Below, one piece after another: positions 34,373-42,548 of a stretch of 64,000 nucleotides of DNA. Positions within the stretch are counted from its first letter, which is position 1; every line of letters starts with the position of its first letter. Origin of the DNA: Rhodopseudomonas sp. BR0M22 (GTDB lineage: Bacteria; Pseudomonadota; Alphaproteobacteria; Rhizobiales; Xanthobacteraceae); NCBI RefSeq assembly GCF_010907035.1, contig NZ_QUMK01000011.1, positions 1 through 64,000 of the forward strand, in the 5' to 3' direction. Below the pieces are notes generated by a model. The model was given only the letters and a program-made list of their open reading frames with translations. It was not told where the DNA came from and made no database searches. A program made the translations under genes and the position numbers.

Positions 34373-34529
34373 TCGTCATTCCTGCACCGAACGACTCCAG
34401 ACCGTCGGCGCGGGTGATGACAGGGTGGCCGAAAAACAGGCCGGCCAACGCACCTGAGAGGCGACGTCGCTGGGTGCGAATGATGTCGGCACGGACCAAG
34501 GGAGGGCTTTCCAAGAGCCCTCCCTTTTT
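34373..34529 (+). ncRNA. candidate structured small RNA ending in a rho-independent terminator
   Basis: A non-coding stretch between the divergent PAS gene and the mntP riboswitch. GTCATTCCTGCACC (about 34375-34388) can pair with GGGTGCGAATGATG (about 34472-34485), closing a multi-helix junction that contains short stems such as GGCCGAAAAACAGGCC and GCGACGTCGC. It is followed by a perfect terminator (34500-34529). The promoter may lie in the AT-rich bases around 34320-34340. No known RNA family is recognised. Confidence 0.5.
34500..34529 (+). terminator. strong rho-independent terminator
   Basis: GGGAGGGCT (34500-34508) and AGCCCTCCC (34516-34524) form a 9-base stem with a 7-base loop followed by TTTTT. 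It reads on the plus strand and ends whatever is transcribed from the preceding 150 bases. Confidence 0.9.
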
Positions 34530-34603
34530 CGTTGATGAGATTGCTTCCCATCTTCAAGTGTATGATATTGCGTGATTATTGACCCGGGCAGGCGGATGAA
34601 CTA

Positions 34604-34721
34604 CCGTTTCGGCATCGGGGAGTAGCGGCGCGCTCAGGCGCGCGGTCGTATCAACAGACTCGCGGCATGGTTCGCGTGGTACGATCAGCCGGATAAGTCC
34701 GGCGCAGCGAGACCGTGACGG
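34604..34721 (+). promoter_or_regulatory. yybP-ykoY manganese riboswitch upstream of mntP
   Basis: The family's two hallmark loops are seen: GGGGAGTAGC at 34617-34626 and GCGAGACC at 34707-34714, with TCAACA at 34651-34656 between them. P1 can form between CCGTTTCGG (34604-34612) and CCGTGACGG (34713-34721). It precedes the MntP start codon by 65 bases. Known members turn on Mn exporters when Mn(II) binds. Confidence 0.88.
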
Positions 34722-34786
34722 CAGGCGCCTGTTCCGGACAAGGCCCCAGTTCCGTCCGGTCACGACGTCCGCTGATGGGTTCCCCA

Positions 34787-35353
34787 ATGTCACCCGTATC
34801 TATTGCCGTGCTCGCTGTGGGCATGTCGGTCGACGCCTTGCTGGCGTCGCTCGGCCGTGGCGCCGCGATGCGACAGGCGCGATTGCTTGAAGCGCTGCGC
34901 ACCGGTGTGGTGTTCGGCATCGTCGAAGCGATCACCCCGCTGATCGGCTGGGCTGCAGGTTTCGCCGCCAGCCAGTATGTCGCCGCGGTCGATCACTGGA
35001 TCGCGTTCGGCCTGCTGGCGATCGTCGGCGGCCGCATGATGTTGCATTCGTTCAAGCCGGCGGAGGAGCGCGCGGCCGCGGCGGTCGGCGGCTCGCTGTG
35101 GGTGCTGATGGCCACAGCCGTCGGAACCAGCATCGACGCGATGGCGGTGGGCGTGTCGCTTGCGTTCCTGGACGTGAATATCCTGGTGATCGCCGCGGCG
35201 ATCGGCTGTGCCACCTTCGTGATGTCGACCGGCGGGATGTTGGCGGGCAAGCTGATCGGCGGATCGTTCGGACGCTGGGCCGAGCGGGCCGGGGGCTTGG
35301 CGCTGGTCGGCCTCGGGCTGTCGATTCTGGTCAATCACCTCAGCGCTGGGTGA
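34787..35353 (+). CDS. mntP: manganese efflux pump MntP
   Basis: A 188-residue inner-membrane protein with six hydrophobic segments in two similar halves, as in the MntP (DUF204) family. The acidic motif is seen as [14 protein letters not shown] (about 14-27) in the first half and [13 protein letters not shown] in the second, with Asp residues needed for Mn transport. It exports Mn(II). I place the start at 34787 ([13 protein letters not shown]), because the upstream in-frame part overlaps the riboswitch. Control by the upstream yybP-ykoY riboswitch is strongly implied. Confidence 0.92.
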   Translation: MSPVSIAVLAVGMSVDALLASLGRGAAMRQARLLEALRTGVVFGIVEAITPLIGWAAGFAASQYVAAVDHWIAFGLLAIVGGRMMLHSFKPAEERAAAAVGGSLWVLMATAVGTSIDAMAVGVSLAFLDVNILVIAAAIGCATFVMSTGGMLAGKLIGGSFGRWAERAGGLALVGLGLSILVNHLSAG

Positions 35354-35459
35354 TGATCGAGCCTCGGCTTCTCGGCGGCGGTGCCGGTTTTCCGTAGTTG
35401 CGAAAAGTGCTCTAAGGGACCGGCGCCTCCGTCCCGCGTCTCCTATCAGGTCGTCCGCT

Positions 35460-36227
35460 TTGGAAGCTCCGCTCGAACAGAACCCGTTGTCGCCGTCGCA
35501 GCCGCCGCGCGAGCCCATCCTGACCCTGCCGGGGGCGGTCACCGCCTATATCGCATTGCTGGCGGTGATCCATCTCCGCACGCTGCTGTCTACCGAATTC
35601 CAGTATTGGACCATCGAGATCTTCGGCTTCATCCCGATGCGCTACGATCAGACGCTGCTGGAGGCGCCATTCCCCGGCGGCACCGGCGCCAAGATCTGGA
35701 CCTTCGTCACCTATTCGCTGCTGCACGCCAATCTCAGCCACATCCTGTTCAACGTGCTGTGGCTGCTGCCGTTCGGCAGCGCGTTGGCGCGACGATTCGG
35801 TGCGGTGCGGTTCTTCGTATTCATGGCGGTGACTGCCGCCGCCGGTGCGCTCGCGCATCTTGTCACCCACGCCCACGAGATGGCGCCGATGATCGGAGCT
35901 TCCGCCTCCGTGTCGGGCGCGATGGCGGCGGCGATTCGCTTCGCCTTCGTCCGTGGCAGCTTCCTGTCGCTGCGGCGTGGGGATGCCGATGCCGCGGCGC
36001 GGGTGCCGGCGCAGCCGCTGACCCGCGCGCTGCGCGATCCGCGGGTGCTGGCGTTTCTCGGCATCTGGTTCGGCATCAATATCATCTTCGGCATTGGTTC
36101 GATCGCGATCGGCAACGAAGGTGCCAGCGTCGCATGGCAGGCGCATATTGGCGGCTTCTTCGCCGGGCTGTTGTTGTTCTCGCTGTTCGACCCGGTGCCG
36201 CGCGCGCCCGATAGCGCCACATCGTGA
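35460..36227 (+). CDS. rhomboid family intramembrane serine protease
   Basis: A 255-residue membrane protein of the rhomboid family. The catalytic serine block is MIGASASVSGAMAAAIRFA (GxSx type, about 141-159) and the catalytic histidine is in WQAHIGGFFAGLLLF near the C-terminus. The first helix region holds HANLSHILFNVLWLLPFG with the conserved HxxxNxxW-like pattern. It cleaves membrane proteins within the bilayer; substrates are unknown. The start codon is TTG at 35460 (MEAPLEQNPL), with no ATG before the first membrane segment. Confidence 0.9.
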   Translation: MEAPLEQNPLSPSQPPREPILTLPGAVTAYIALLAVIHLRTLLSTEFQYWTIEIFGFIPMRYDQTLLEAPFPGGTGAKIWTFVTYSLLHANLSHILFNVLWLLPFGSALARRFGAVRFFVFMAVTAAAGALAHLVTHAHEMAPMIGASASVSGAMAAAIRFAFVRGSFLSLRRGDADAAARVPAQPLTRALRDPRVLAFLGIWFGINIIFGIGSIAIGNEGASVAWQAHIGGFFAGLLLFSLFDPVPRAPDSATS

Positions 36228-36304
36228 TGCACTGCGGTCATCGCTCGCAGTTGCGAGAGTTGTGATTCATCGCCGAAACGCCGCAATCTTGCGGTGTCAT
36301 TGCA

Positions 36305-36326
36305 CCCGGCGCCGCTTTGCGCCGGG
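36305..36326. other. GC-rich hairpin between rhomboid and CBS genes
   Basis: CCCGGCGC and GCGCCGGG form a perfect 8-base stem with loop CGCTTT. No T-run follows. It may end the rhomboid transcript or belong to the CBS gene leader. Confidence 0.4.
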
Positions 36327-36463
36327 CTCGGAATGGGATTGGCGCGGTGTCGTGTTGCGCCGATCTGGTCGAGTACCCATTCCGCCCCATCGCCGTGACT
36401 GATCCGCTGCAAGTGTCACAACGAGAGCCGCTCGGCTCGTCCGGCGGCCTATGGGAGGCGACC

Positions 36464-36892
36464 ATGACCGTGCGTGCAATTCTGGAATCGAAGGGCCGCT
36501 ACATCCACACCGTCGAGGCCGATGCCCGGCTCGCGGTGGCGGTGAAAACTTTGGCCGAGCGCCGGATCGGCGCGGTGTTGGTCATGAACGGCGCCCGGCT
36601 CGAAGGCATACTGTCGGAGCGCGACGTGGTTCGCGTACTCGCCGACCGCGGCGCTGCGATGCTGGATGCGCCGGTCGGCGTGGTGATGACGCGGGACGTG
36701 ATGACCTGCCGCCAGGACGACACCGTCGGTCAGATCATGGAGCGGATGACGGCGGGCAAGTTCCGGCATCTGCCGGTGATGGAGCAAGACCGCGTCGTCG
36801 GACTGATCTCGATCGGCGACATCGTCAAATCGCGACTGACCGAATACGAGCACGAGCAGCGGGCGCTGCACGACTACATCAAATCGGCCTGA
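36464..36892 (+). CDS. CBS domain pair protein
   Basis: A 142-residue protein made of two CBS repeats, which bind adenine nucleotides. CBS1 spans about 8-60 (AVKTLAERRIGAVLVMNG..LEGILSERDVVRVLA) and CBS2 about 75-130 (VMTRDVMTCRQDDTVGQIM..FRHLPVMEQDRVVGLISIGD). It is a free-standing energy-sensing module of unknown partner. ATG 36464 is chosen because GGGAGG lies six bases upstream. Confidence 0.9.
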   Translation: MTVRAILESKGRYIHTVEADARLAVAVKTLAERRIGAVLVMNGARLEGILSERDVVRVLADRGAAMLDAPVGVVMTRDVMTCRQDDTVGQIMERMTAGKFRHLPVMEQDRVVGLISIGDIVKSRLTEYEHEQRALHDYIKSA

Positions 36893-36899
36893 CCGTGGC

Positions 36900-37535
36900 T
36901 CAGGCGCGCGCGCCGTCGAGAAACAGCGTCCAGGCCTTGTCGAAATAAGCGTTCTGGGCGCGGGACGACGCATAGGTCGTGCCGCCCAGCATGGCGTCGA
37001 GCATCGGCCCGACCGCGATGCAGTTGATGAGCTGTGCTGCGAGAAAGCGCGCGTCGCTGCGGGCGAGGGCGCCGGCCTTCTGCGCGTCGCCGATCAGCGA
37101 CAGCAACCGGTCCATGATCGGATCGTCGGTCCGGTTTGCGACAGCCTGTCCGACCACCAGTGCCTCGCTGAACGCGATCCGCTTGAACGCGATCAGCGTC
37201 GGATCGAGGTTGACGGCCAGCAGCCAGCGCGCCGCGGCGCGGAGCTGCGTCAGCGCGTCGCCGGTCTGTGTCGCCATCGCGGTCTGGAAATGCGCCAGCG
37301 TCTGCACGCGGGCATGCTCGACCACGCCTTCGAACAACGCCAGTTTCGACGGGAAGCGCCGATACACCGTGTCCTTGCCGACGCCGCATGCGGCCACGAC
37401 CTGCTCGACCGAGGTTGCGGCGAAACCCTGCTGCGCGAACAGCCGCGATGCCGTCTCGAGGATGTGAAGCGACTTGGCTTCGACGTCGCTTTTGCGCGGG
37501 CGGCCGCCTTTGGAAGTGGTCGTGGAAGTCGGCAT
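36900..37535 (-). CDS. TetR/AcrR family regulator of the adjacent siderophore receptor (inferred)
   Basis: A 211-residue TetR protein. The helix-turn-helix is at about 24-66: ILETASRLFAQQGFAATSVE then VVAACGVGKDTVYRRFPSKL. The start is set at 37535 (MPTSTTTSKGGRPRKSDV), a common TetR opening; the in-frame start 17 codons upstream is less likely. It is divergent from the TonB-dependent receptor gene and a palindrome lies between them, so it may repress that gene. Its ligand is unknown. Confidence 0.88.
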   Translation of the reverse strand: MPTSTTTSKGGRPRKSDVEAKSLHILETASRLFAQQGFAATSVEQVVAACGVGKDTVYRRFPSKLALFEGVVEHARVQTLAHFQTAMATQTGDALTQLRAAARWLLAVNLDPTLIAFKRIAFSEALVVGQAVANRTDDPIMDRLLSLIGDAQKAGALARSDARFLAAQLINCIAVGPMLDAMLGGTTYASSRAQNAYFDKAWTLFLDGARA

Positions 37536-37623
37536 CGAGGTCCTTGATCGTCGGTGCGACGCGGCGAGTCTTTCGAGCAATTCCAATCCCAGATTTGCAA
37601 TCGCTTGGCAATCGATCTGGACA

Positions 37624-37637
37624 GGACGGTCCCGTCC
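37624..37637. promoter_or_regulatory. candidate TetR operator
   Basis: GGACGG-TC-CCGTCC is a perfect 14-base palindrome located between the divergent TetR and TonB-receptor genes, 51 bases before the receptor ATG. Its form (ACGG..CCGT) is usual for AcrR/TetR operators. Binding is inferred. Confidence 0.5.
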
Positions 37638-37687
37638 CGTTTATTTCCCCGCCCGCCTGTGAAGGCGAGGGTTCTGGGGGAGAGCGG

Positions 37688-39949
37688 ATGGGACACGAAA
37701 ACAAGATCGTCGCCGGAGTCGCAGTTGCGCTATCGCTGGCGGGCGGACCGGAGGCGATGGCGCAGAGCGCCCGGGAGACGTCGGTGGCGTTGCCGCCGGT
37801 CACCGTGCAGCCCTCCGAACGTCGCGCGGTACGCCGGGCGCAGCCGACTCCCGCGGCTCCGCGTGCGGTGTCGGCGCGGACATCGGCGCGAGAACCTGCG
37901 GCGCCCGCGGCGCGGCCGGTCAACGCGAGCAACACGTCCGATCGCTATGCCGCCCGGACCTCGGCGACCGCCACCAAGACCGACACGCCGGTTCTCGAAA
38001 CCCCGCAGTCGATCTCGACCGTCACCCGCCGCCAGATGGACGACCAGAACGTTCAGACAGTGGCCAACGCCCTGCGCTACAGCGCCGGGGTGCTGTCGGA
38101 TGCCGACACCAATTCCCGCTACGACAGCGTCTTCATCCGCGGCTTCGGCGCGTTCGGCACCGCGACCAACTACGTCAGCTTCCTCGACGGGCTGAAGCTG
38201 CCGCGCGGCCAGGCCTTCGCCAACACCGCGATCGATCCGTTCCTGCTCGACCGCGTCGAGGTGCTGAAAGGGCCGTCGGCGGTGCTGTATGGGCAGACCA
38301 GCCCGGGCGGTCTCGTCAATCAGATCAGCCGGATGCCGAGCGCAGTCCCGTACAATGAAGTTCGCGTCGAAGGCGGCAGCTATGGCCGCTTCCAGTCCGG
38401 CATCACCAGCCAGGGCGCGCTCGATAAGGATGGGCATTGGCTGTACAGCCTGAGCGCGATCGGCCTAACCTCTGGCACGCGCTACGACAATGTCGACGAG
38501 CAGCGTTTCGCCGTCGCGCCGGCGCTGACCTGGGCGCCGGACATGGACACGCGCTTCACCATCCAGAGCTATTATCAAAAGGACCCGAAGGGCGGCTACT
38601 TCAACTCGCTGTATCCGACCTCGCTGGCGCCGCTGCAGTACCGGCCATACCTGAACTCCAAGCTCAATGTCGGCGATCCCGGCTTCGACTCGTTCGAGCG
38701 CGAGCAGTACGGCATCGGTTATCAGTTCGACAAACGGCTCAACGAGGTCGTCAGCGTCAAGTCGAGCCTGCGCTATTCCCACGTCGACATCGATTTCAAG
38801 TCGCTGCAGATGAGCGGACCGCTCACCGCCACCGGCACGATCCCGCGCTGGGCGCTGCGCTCGATCGAGGACGTCGGCGGCCTCTCCACCGACAATCGCG
38901 TCCAGTTCGATTTCGCCACCGGCGCCCTGCAGCACAAGGTCATCACCGGTGTCGATTATCAGAACACGCTCAGCAACTGGACCTACCAGCTCGGTGGCGC
39001 GACTTCGCTCGACGTTGTCAATCCGCAGTACAATCAGCCGGTCGGTCCGCTCGCGTCGTTGATCGACAGCGGTCAGAAGCTCACGCAGACCGGGCTGTAT
39101 GCGCAGGACCAGATCAGCCTGGGCGGCTGGCGCGCCACGCTCGGTGTCCGCCACGATTGGGCCGAGCAGAGCACCGAGAGCCGTCTTGCCGGATCGCGCT
39201 CCAATCAGTCGGACGACAAGACCACCTATCGGGCCGGCCTGCTGTATCTATTCGACAGCGGCGTCGCGCCCTATGTCAGCTATTCGACGTCGTTCGAGCC
39301 GGTCACCGGCGTCGGTGCCGACGGGCAGCCGTTCATCCCGACAACCGCCGAGCAATACGAAGGCGGCATCAAATATCAGCCGACTTTCCTGCCGATGCTG
39401 TTCACCGCGTCGGTGTTCGACATTCGCCAGCAGAACGTGCTGACGCCGTCATCGGTGCCGGGCTTCAATGTGCAGCAGGGCGAGATCCGCTCGAAGGGCG
39501 TTGAACTCGAAGCCCGCGGCAACGTCACCGACAGCCTCGAGCTGATCGGCGCCTTGACCTTCCTCGATACCCGTGTGGCGAAATCCACGACTGTGTCGAT
39601 CATCGGCAACCGGCCGCAGGCCGTGCCGGACTTCTTCGGCTCGATGTGGGCGAACTACACGTTCCGGTCAGGCCCGGTCACCGGGCTGACCTTCGGCGGC
39701 GGTATCCGCCATGTCGGCGCCAGCTACGGCGACGATGCCAACACGCTGCGCACGCCGGCCTATACGGTGGTGGATGCGGCGTTGAAATACGACCTCGCGA
39801 ACGTCGCGCCGAGTCTGAAGGGCACGACCCTGACGCTCAACGTCAACAACCTGTTCGACAATGAATACTATTCGAGCTGCTCGTCGGGATTCTACTGCCA
39901 GTTCGGCAATCGCCGCACGGTTCTGGCGGGGATCAGGTACCGGTGGTGA
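37688..39949 (+). CDS. TonB-dependent siderophore receptor
   Basis: A 753-residue outer-membrane receptor. The signal peptide is VAGVAVALSLAGGPEAMAQ. A linker rich in Ala, Arg and Pro (about 40-95) precedes the plug, which starts at TPVLETPQSISTVTRRQMDD (about 99) and contains IRGFGAFGT and VEVLKGPSAVLYGQTSPGGL. The beta-barrel follows with a C-terminal strand ending GIRYRW (aromatic end). It belongs to the FhuA/FoxA/ferrichrome-type receptors and imports a ferric siderophore powered by TonB. Likely co-transcribed with the PepSY protein downstream. Confidence 0.94.
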   Translation: MGHENKIVAGVAVALSLAGGPEAMAQSARETSVALPPVTVQPSERRAVRRAQPTPAAPRAVSARTSAREPAAPAARPVNASNTSDRYAARTSATATKTDTPVLETPQSISTVTRRQMDDQNVQTVANALRYSAGVLSDADTNSRYDSVFIRGFGAFGTATNYVSFLDGLKLPRGQAFANTAIDPFLLDRVEVLKGPSAVLYGQTSPGGLVNQISRMPSAVPYNEVRVEGGSYGRFQSGITSQGALDKDGHWLYSLSAIGLTSGTRYDNVDEQRFAVAPALTWAPDMDTRFTIQSYYQKDPKGGYFNSLYPTSLAPLQYRPYLNSKLNVGDPGFDSFEREQYGIGYQFDKRLNEVVSVKSSLRYSHVDIDFKSLQMSGPLTATGTIPRWALRSIEDVGGLSTDNRVQFDFATGALQHKVITGVDYQNTLSNWTYQLGGATSLDVVNPQYNQPVGPLASLIDSGQKLTQTGLYAQDQISLGGWRATLGVRHDWAEQSTESRLAGSRSNQSDDKTTYRAGLLYLFDSGVAPYVSYSTSFEPVTGVGADGQPFIPTTAEQYEGGIKYQPTFLPMLFTASVFDIRQQNVLTPSSVPGFNVQQGEIRSKGVELEARGNVTDSLELIGALTFLDTRVAKSTTVSIIGNRPQAVPDFFGSMWANYTFRSGPVTGLTFGGGIRHVGASYGDDANTLRTPAYTVVDAALKYDLANVAPSLKGTTLTLNVNNLFDNEYYSSCSSGFYCQFGNRRTVLAGIRYRW

Positions 39950-39977
39950 GGATCGACGCCAGAGGGGCGCGCCGCCG

Positions 39978-41093
39978 ATGACGCGGCGCGCTGTTCGGGC
40001 CTGGGTTTGGCTGCATCGCTGGAGCAGCCTGATCTGCACGCTGTTCGCGCTGCTGCTCTGCCTCACCGGGCTGCCGCTGATCTTCAAGGACGAGCTTGGT
40101 CCCGACCTGCAGCTCGCGGCGACGACGGCGCCGCCGGGCCGTGCATCGGTGGACTCGATGGTCGCGCGCGCGCTCGCGGCGCGGCCGGGTGAGGTGGTGC
40201 CGTATCTGTTCTACGATCGGGATCATCCGATTCTGAAGGTGCCGACCGCAGCCTCGATGACGGCCGATCCGGCGACATTTCACTATCAGGTGTTCGACAC
40301 CCGCACCGGGCAGCAGATTGCAATCCCGCAGCCCAATGAGGGCTTCCTGTATGTGATGACCCGGCTGCATCTCGACCTGTTCGGCGGTGTGCCGGGCACG
40401 CTGTTTCTCGGCTGCATGGGACTTCTCCTGGTCCTCGCGATCGTGTCCGGCGTGGTGCTGTACGGTCCGTTCACACGGCGTCTTGCGTTCGGCGTCATCC
40501 GGACCGACGGCAGCCGCTGGCGCAGTTGGCTCGACCTGCACAATCTGCTCGGCATCGTGACGCTGGCCTGGTTCGGTGTCGTCAGCTTCACCGGCGTCAT
40601 CAACACGCTGGCAGCGCCGATCGAACTCGCCTGGCAGGCCAATCAGCTCGTCGAGATGGCGGCGCAGGCGAAGCCTGCCGAGATCGAGGGACAACGTGCG
40701 TCGACCGATGCCGTGCTGCGCGACGTCCGCGCCGCGGTGCCCGGCATGAACGTGATGACGGTGGCGTTTCCGGGGACGCCGTTCGCGACGCCGTCGCACA
40801 TCGCGATCTTCCTCACCGGCAATACGCCGATCACCAGCCGCATCCTCAAGCCGGCGCTCGCCGATGCGTCGACCGGGCAGGTGGTCTCGGTGCGCGACAT
40901 GCCGTGGTACGCAACCGCACTGTTCATGTCGCAGCCGCTGCATTTCGGCGATTATGGCGGGCTGCCGCTGAAGATCATCTGGGCGCTGTTCGACGTCGCC
41001 ACCATCGTGGTCCTGCTCAGCGGCCTGTATCTGTGGTGGGCGAAGCGCCCGCGCCGCGGCGATGCCGAGTCCGCCGGGAGCGCCGCATCATGA
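39978..41093 (+). CDS. PepSY-associated transmembrane protein
   Basis: A 371-residue inner-membrane protein of the PepSY_TM family: an N-terminal helix (WVWLHRWSSLICTLFALLLCLTG), a periplasmic PepSY region, two central helices (FLGCMGLLLVLAIVSGVVLYG and the LLGIVTLAWFGVVSFTGVI pair) and a C-terminal helix ending LYLWWAKRP. Such proteins often accompany siderophore receptors and are thought to reduce or release iron from ferric siderophores in the periplasm. The start is ATG 39978; its stop overlaps the next ATG (ATGA). Confidence 0.88.
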   Translation: MTRRAVRAWVWLHRWSSLICTLFALLLCLTGLPLIFKDELGPDLQLAATTAPPGRASVDSMVARALAARPGEVVPYLFYDRDHPILKVPTAASMTADPATFHYQVFDTRTGQQIAIPQPNEGFLYVMTRLHLDLFGGVPGTLFLGCMGLLLVLAIVSGVVLYGPFTRRLAFGVIRTDGSRWRSWLDLHNLLGIVTLAWFGVVSFTGVINTLAAPIELAWQANQLVEMAAQAKPAEIEGQRASTDAVLRDVRAAVPGMNVMTVAFPGTPFATPSHIAIFLTGNTPITSRILKPALADASTGQVVSVRDMPWYATALFMSQPLHFGDYGGLPLKIIWALFDVATIVVLLSGLYLWWAKRPRRGDAESAGSAAS

Positions 41094-41275
41094 GCGCATT
41101 CCGGCGCCAATGGCTGTGGCCTGTCGCGCTCGCGGCTTCGACCGTGTTCGGATTGCTGACCGCATTGATCGGCGAGGGCGGCCTGTGGTGGCTGCTGTGC
41201 TGGGTCGCGCTGGCGACGCCGCTGGTGACGATCGCGCTGTGCGTCGTCAGGCGCCGTCCCAGCAGCGGTCTTTGA
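41090..41275 (+). CDS. small membrane protein of the siderophore cluster
   Basis: A 61-residue protein with two hydrophobic helices (LWPVALAASTVFGLLTALIG and WWLLCWVALATPLVTIALCVV) and a basic end. The ATG overlaps the stop of the PepSY gene (ATGA), a sign of tight coupling. Small proteins of this kind follow PepSY genes in many proteobacteria and may be a subunit of the same membrane complex. The function is unknown. Confidence 0.8.
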   Translation: MSAFRRQWLWPVALAASTVFGLLTALIGEGGLWWLLCWVALATPLVTIALCVVRRRPSSGL

Positions 41276-41288
41276 TCTGATCGCCCGC

Positions 41289-42317
41289 TCAGGTTTCCAC
41301 CGGCACCGTCGCCTTGGGCTGCGGAACGGCTTCCTCGATCGTCTCGCGGATCGAATCGATCGCCCGCTCGGCGGCGCGGGCGCCGTGCGCGATGATCTCG
41401 TCGGCGCGGTGGAAGTCGAACCAGCCGATCCGGCCGACCCGCGGCGAGATCAACAGGTCCGGCGGATCGCCCGCGAGCCGTGCCCGGGTGATGCGGTCCT
41501 GCATGATGTTGAATGCGTCGGTCATCACCTTGGAGATGCCCGGACGTTCGGGGCTGCCGAACAATTCCTGCTTCACGAAGCGTTCCGGCGAAAAGAACCG
41601 CGTGAAGCCGCGCTTGGGCGCAGCTTCCTCGGGCTCTGGCTCGGGCGGTGCCGGCATCGCGTTGCCGTGCGAAAAGATCGTGGTGCCGTGGCCGAACACG
41701 TCGCTCGAGACGTTGGCGGCGATCACGATTTCGGCGCCGAGTGCGCGAGCGGCCGACACCGGCACCGGATTGACCAGTGCGCCGTCGACCAGCCAGCGGT
41801 CACCGATCAGCACCGGGGAGAAGATGCCGGGCAGGGCGTAAGAGGCCCGCACCGCATCGACGATTCGGCCGCGCGTCAGCCAGATTTCGTGACCGGTCGC
41901 CACTTCGGTGGCGACGCTGGCGAATTTCTGCGCGAGATCCTGGATCAGGATCTGACCGAGCGTGGCGTCGAGCTGCGCCGCCAGCTTGCTGCCGCCGATC
42001 AGCCCGGAGCCATTGAGCCGGATGTCGAGATAGCCGAAGATGTTGCGGGGCTGCAGTCGTCGCGCCCACTCTTCCAGGGTGTCGAGATGACCGGCGACAT
42101 AGGCGCCACCGACCACTGCGCCGATCGACGTGCCGACCACCACGTCGGGCGTAATGCCATTGGCCAGCAGGGTGCGCAGGATCCCGATATGAGCGAAGCC
42201 CCGTGCCGCGCCGCCGCCCAGCGCCAGCCCGATCACCGGCCTGCGGATGCTGTCGAGGCCGACCTTGTCCTGTGCCGGCGGGTTGGCATGCCCGCGTCCG
42301 ATCAGATTTTCCAGCAC
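41289..42317 (-). CDS. patatin-like phospholipase (RssA family)
   Basis: A 342-residue patatin-fold hydrolase. The oxyanion loop is LALGGGAARGFAHIG (about 31-45), the nucleophile serine lies in VVGTSIGAVVGG (GxSxG), and the catalytic aspartate is in VDGALVNPVP (DGA/G motif). A C-terminal stretch ends in a Glu/Pro-rich region. It would cleave acyl groups from phospholipids. The GTG at 42317 is chosen because AGGAGAG lies five to eleven bases upstream; in-frame starts farther upstream (to 42452) are possible. Confidence 0.87.
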   Translation of the reverse strand: MLENLIGRGHANPPAQDKVGLDSIRRPVIGLALGGGAARGFAHIGILRTLLANGITPDVVVGTSIGAVVGGAYVAGHLDTLEEWARRLQPRNIFGYLDIRLNGSGLIGGSKLAAQLDATLGQILIQDLAQKFASVATEVATGHEIWLTRGRIVDAVRASYALPGIFSPVLIGDRWLVDGALVNPVPVSAARALGAEIVIAANVSSDVFGHGTTIFSHGNAMPAPPEPEPEEAAPKRGFTRFFSPERFVKQELFGSPERPGISKVMTDAFNIMQDRITRARLAGDPPDLLISPRVGRIGWFDFHRADEIIAHGARAAERAIDSIRETIEEAVPQPKATVPVET

Positions 42318-42548
42318 GGCTCTCTCCTGAACTCGTCGTTCCTTGCGGCCGGGGGCCCAGCTCGCGACTCGCGCCGCTTCATCGTGCCACGGCGTTCTGA
42401 AAGCATGAATAATGCCTTGGGCGGCTGGGACTAGGGGAGAATCGTGACGCAATCACGAACAACACGCCCTTACCGCTCGGGTCTGCGCCAGCCCGGCCCG
42501 GCACCGGACCGGCTTGAATTTGCCGCGTTTTCGGTGAAAACCATCGCG

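Noticed and set aside
34161-34457. 98-residue plus-strand frame before mntP
   Set aside because: It crosses the divergent PAS gene start and the structured RNA region and shows no domain.
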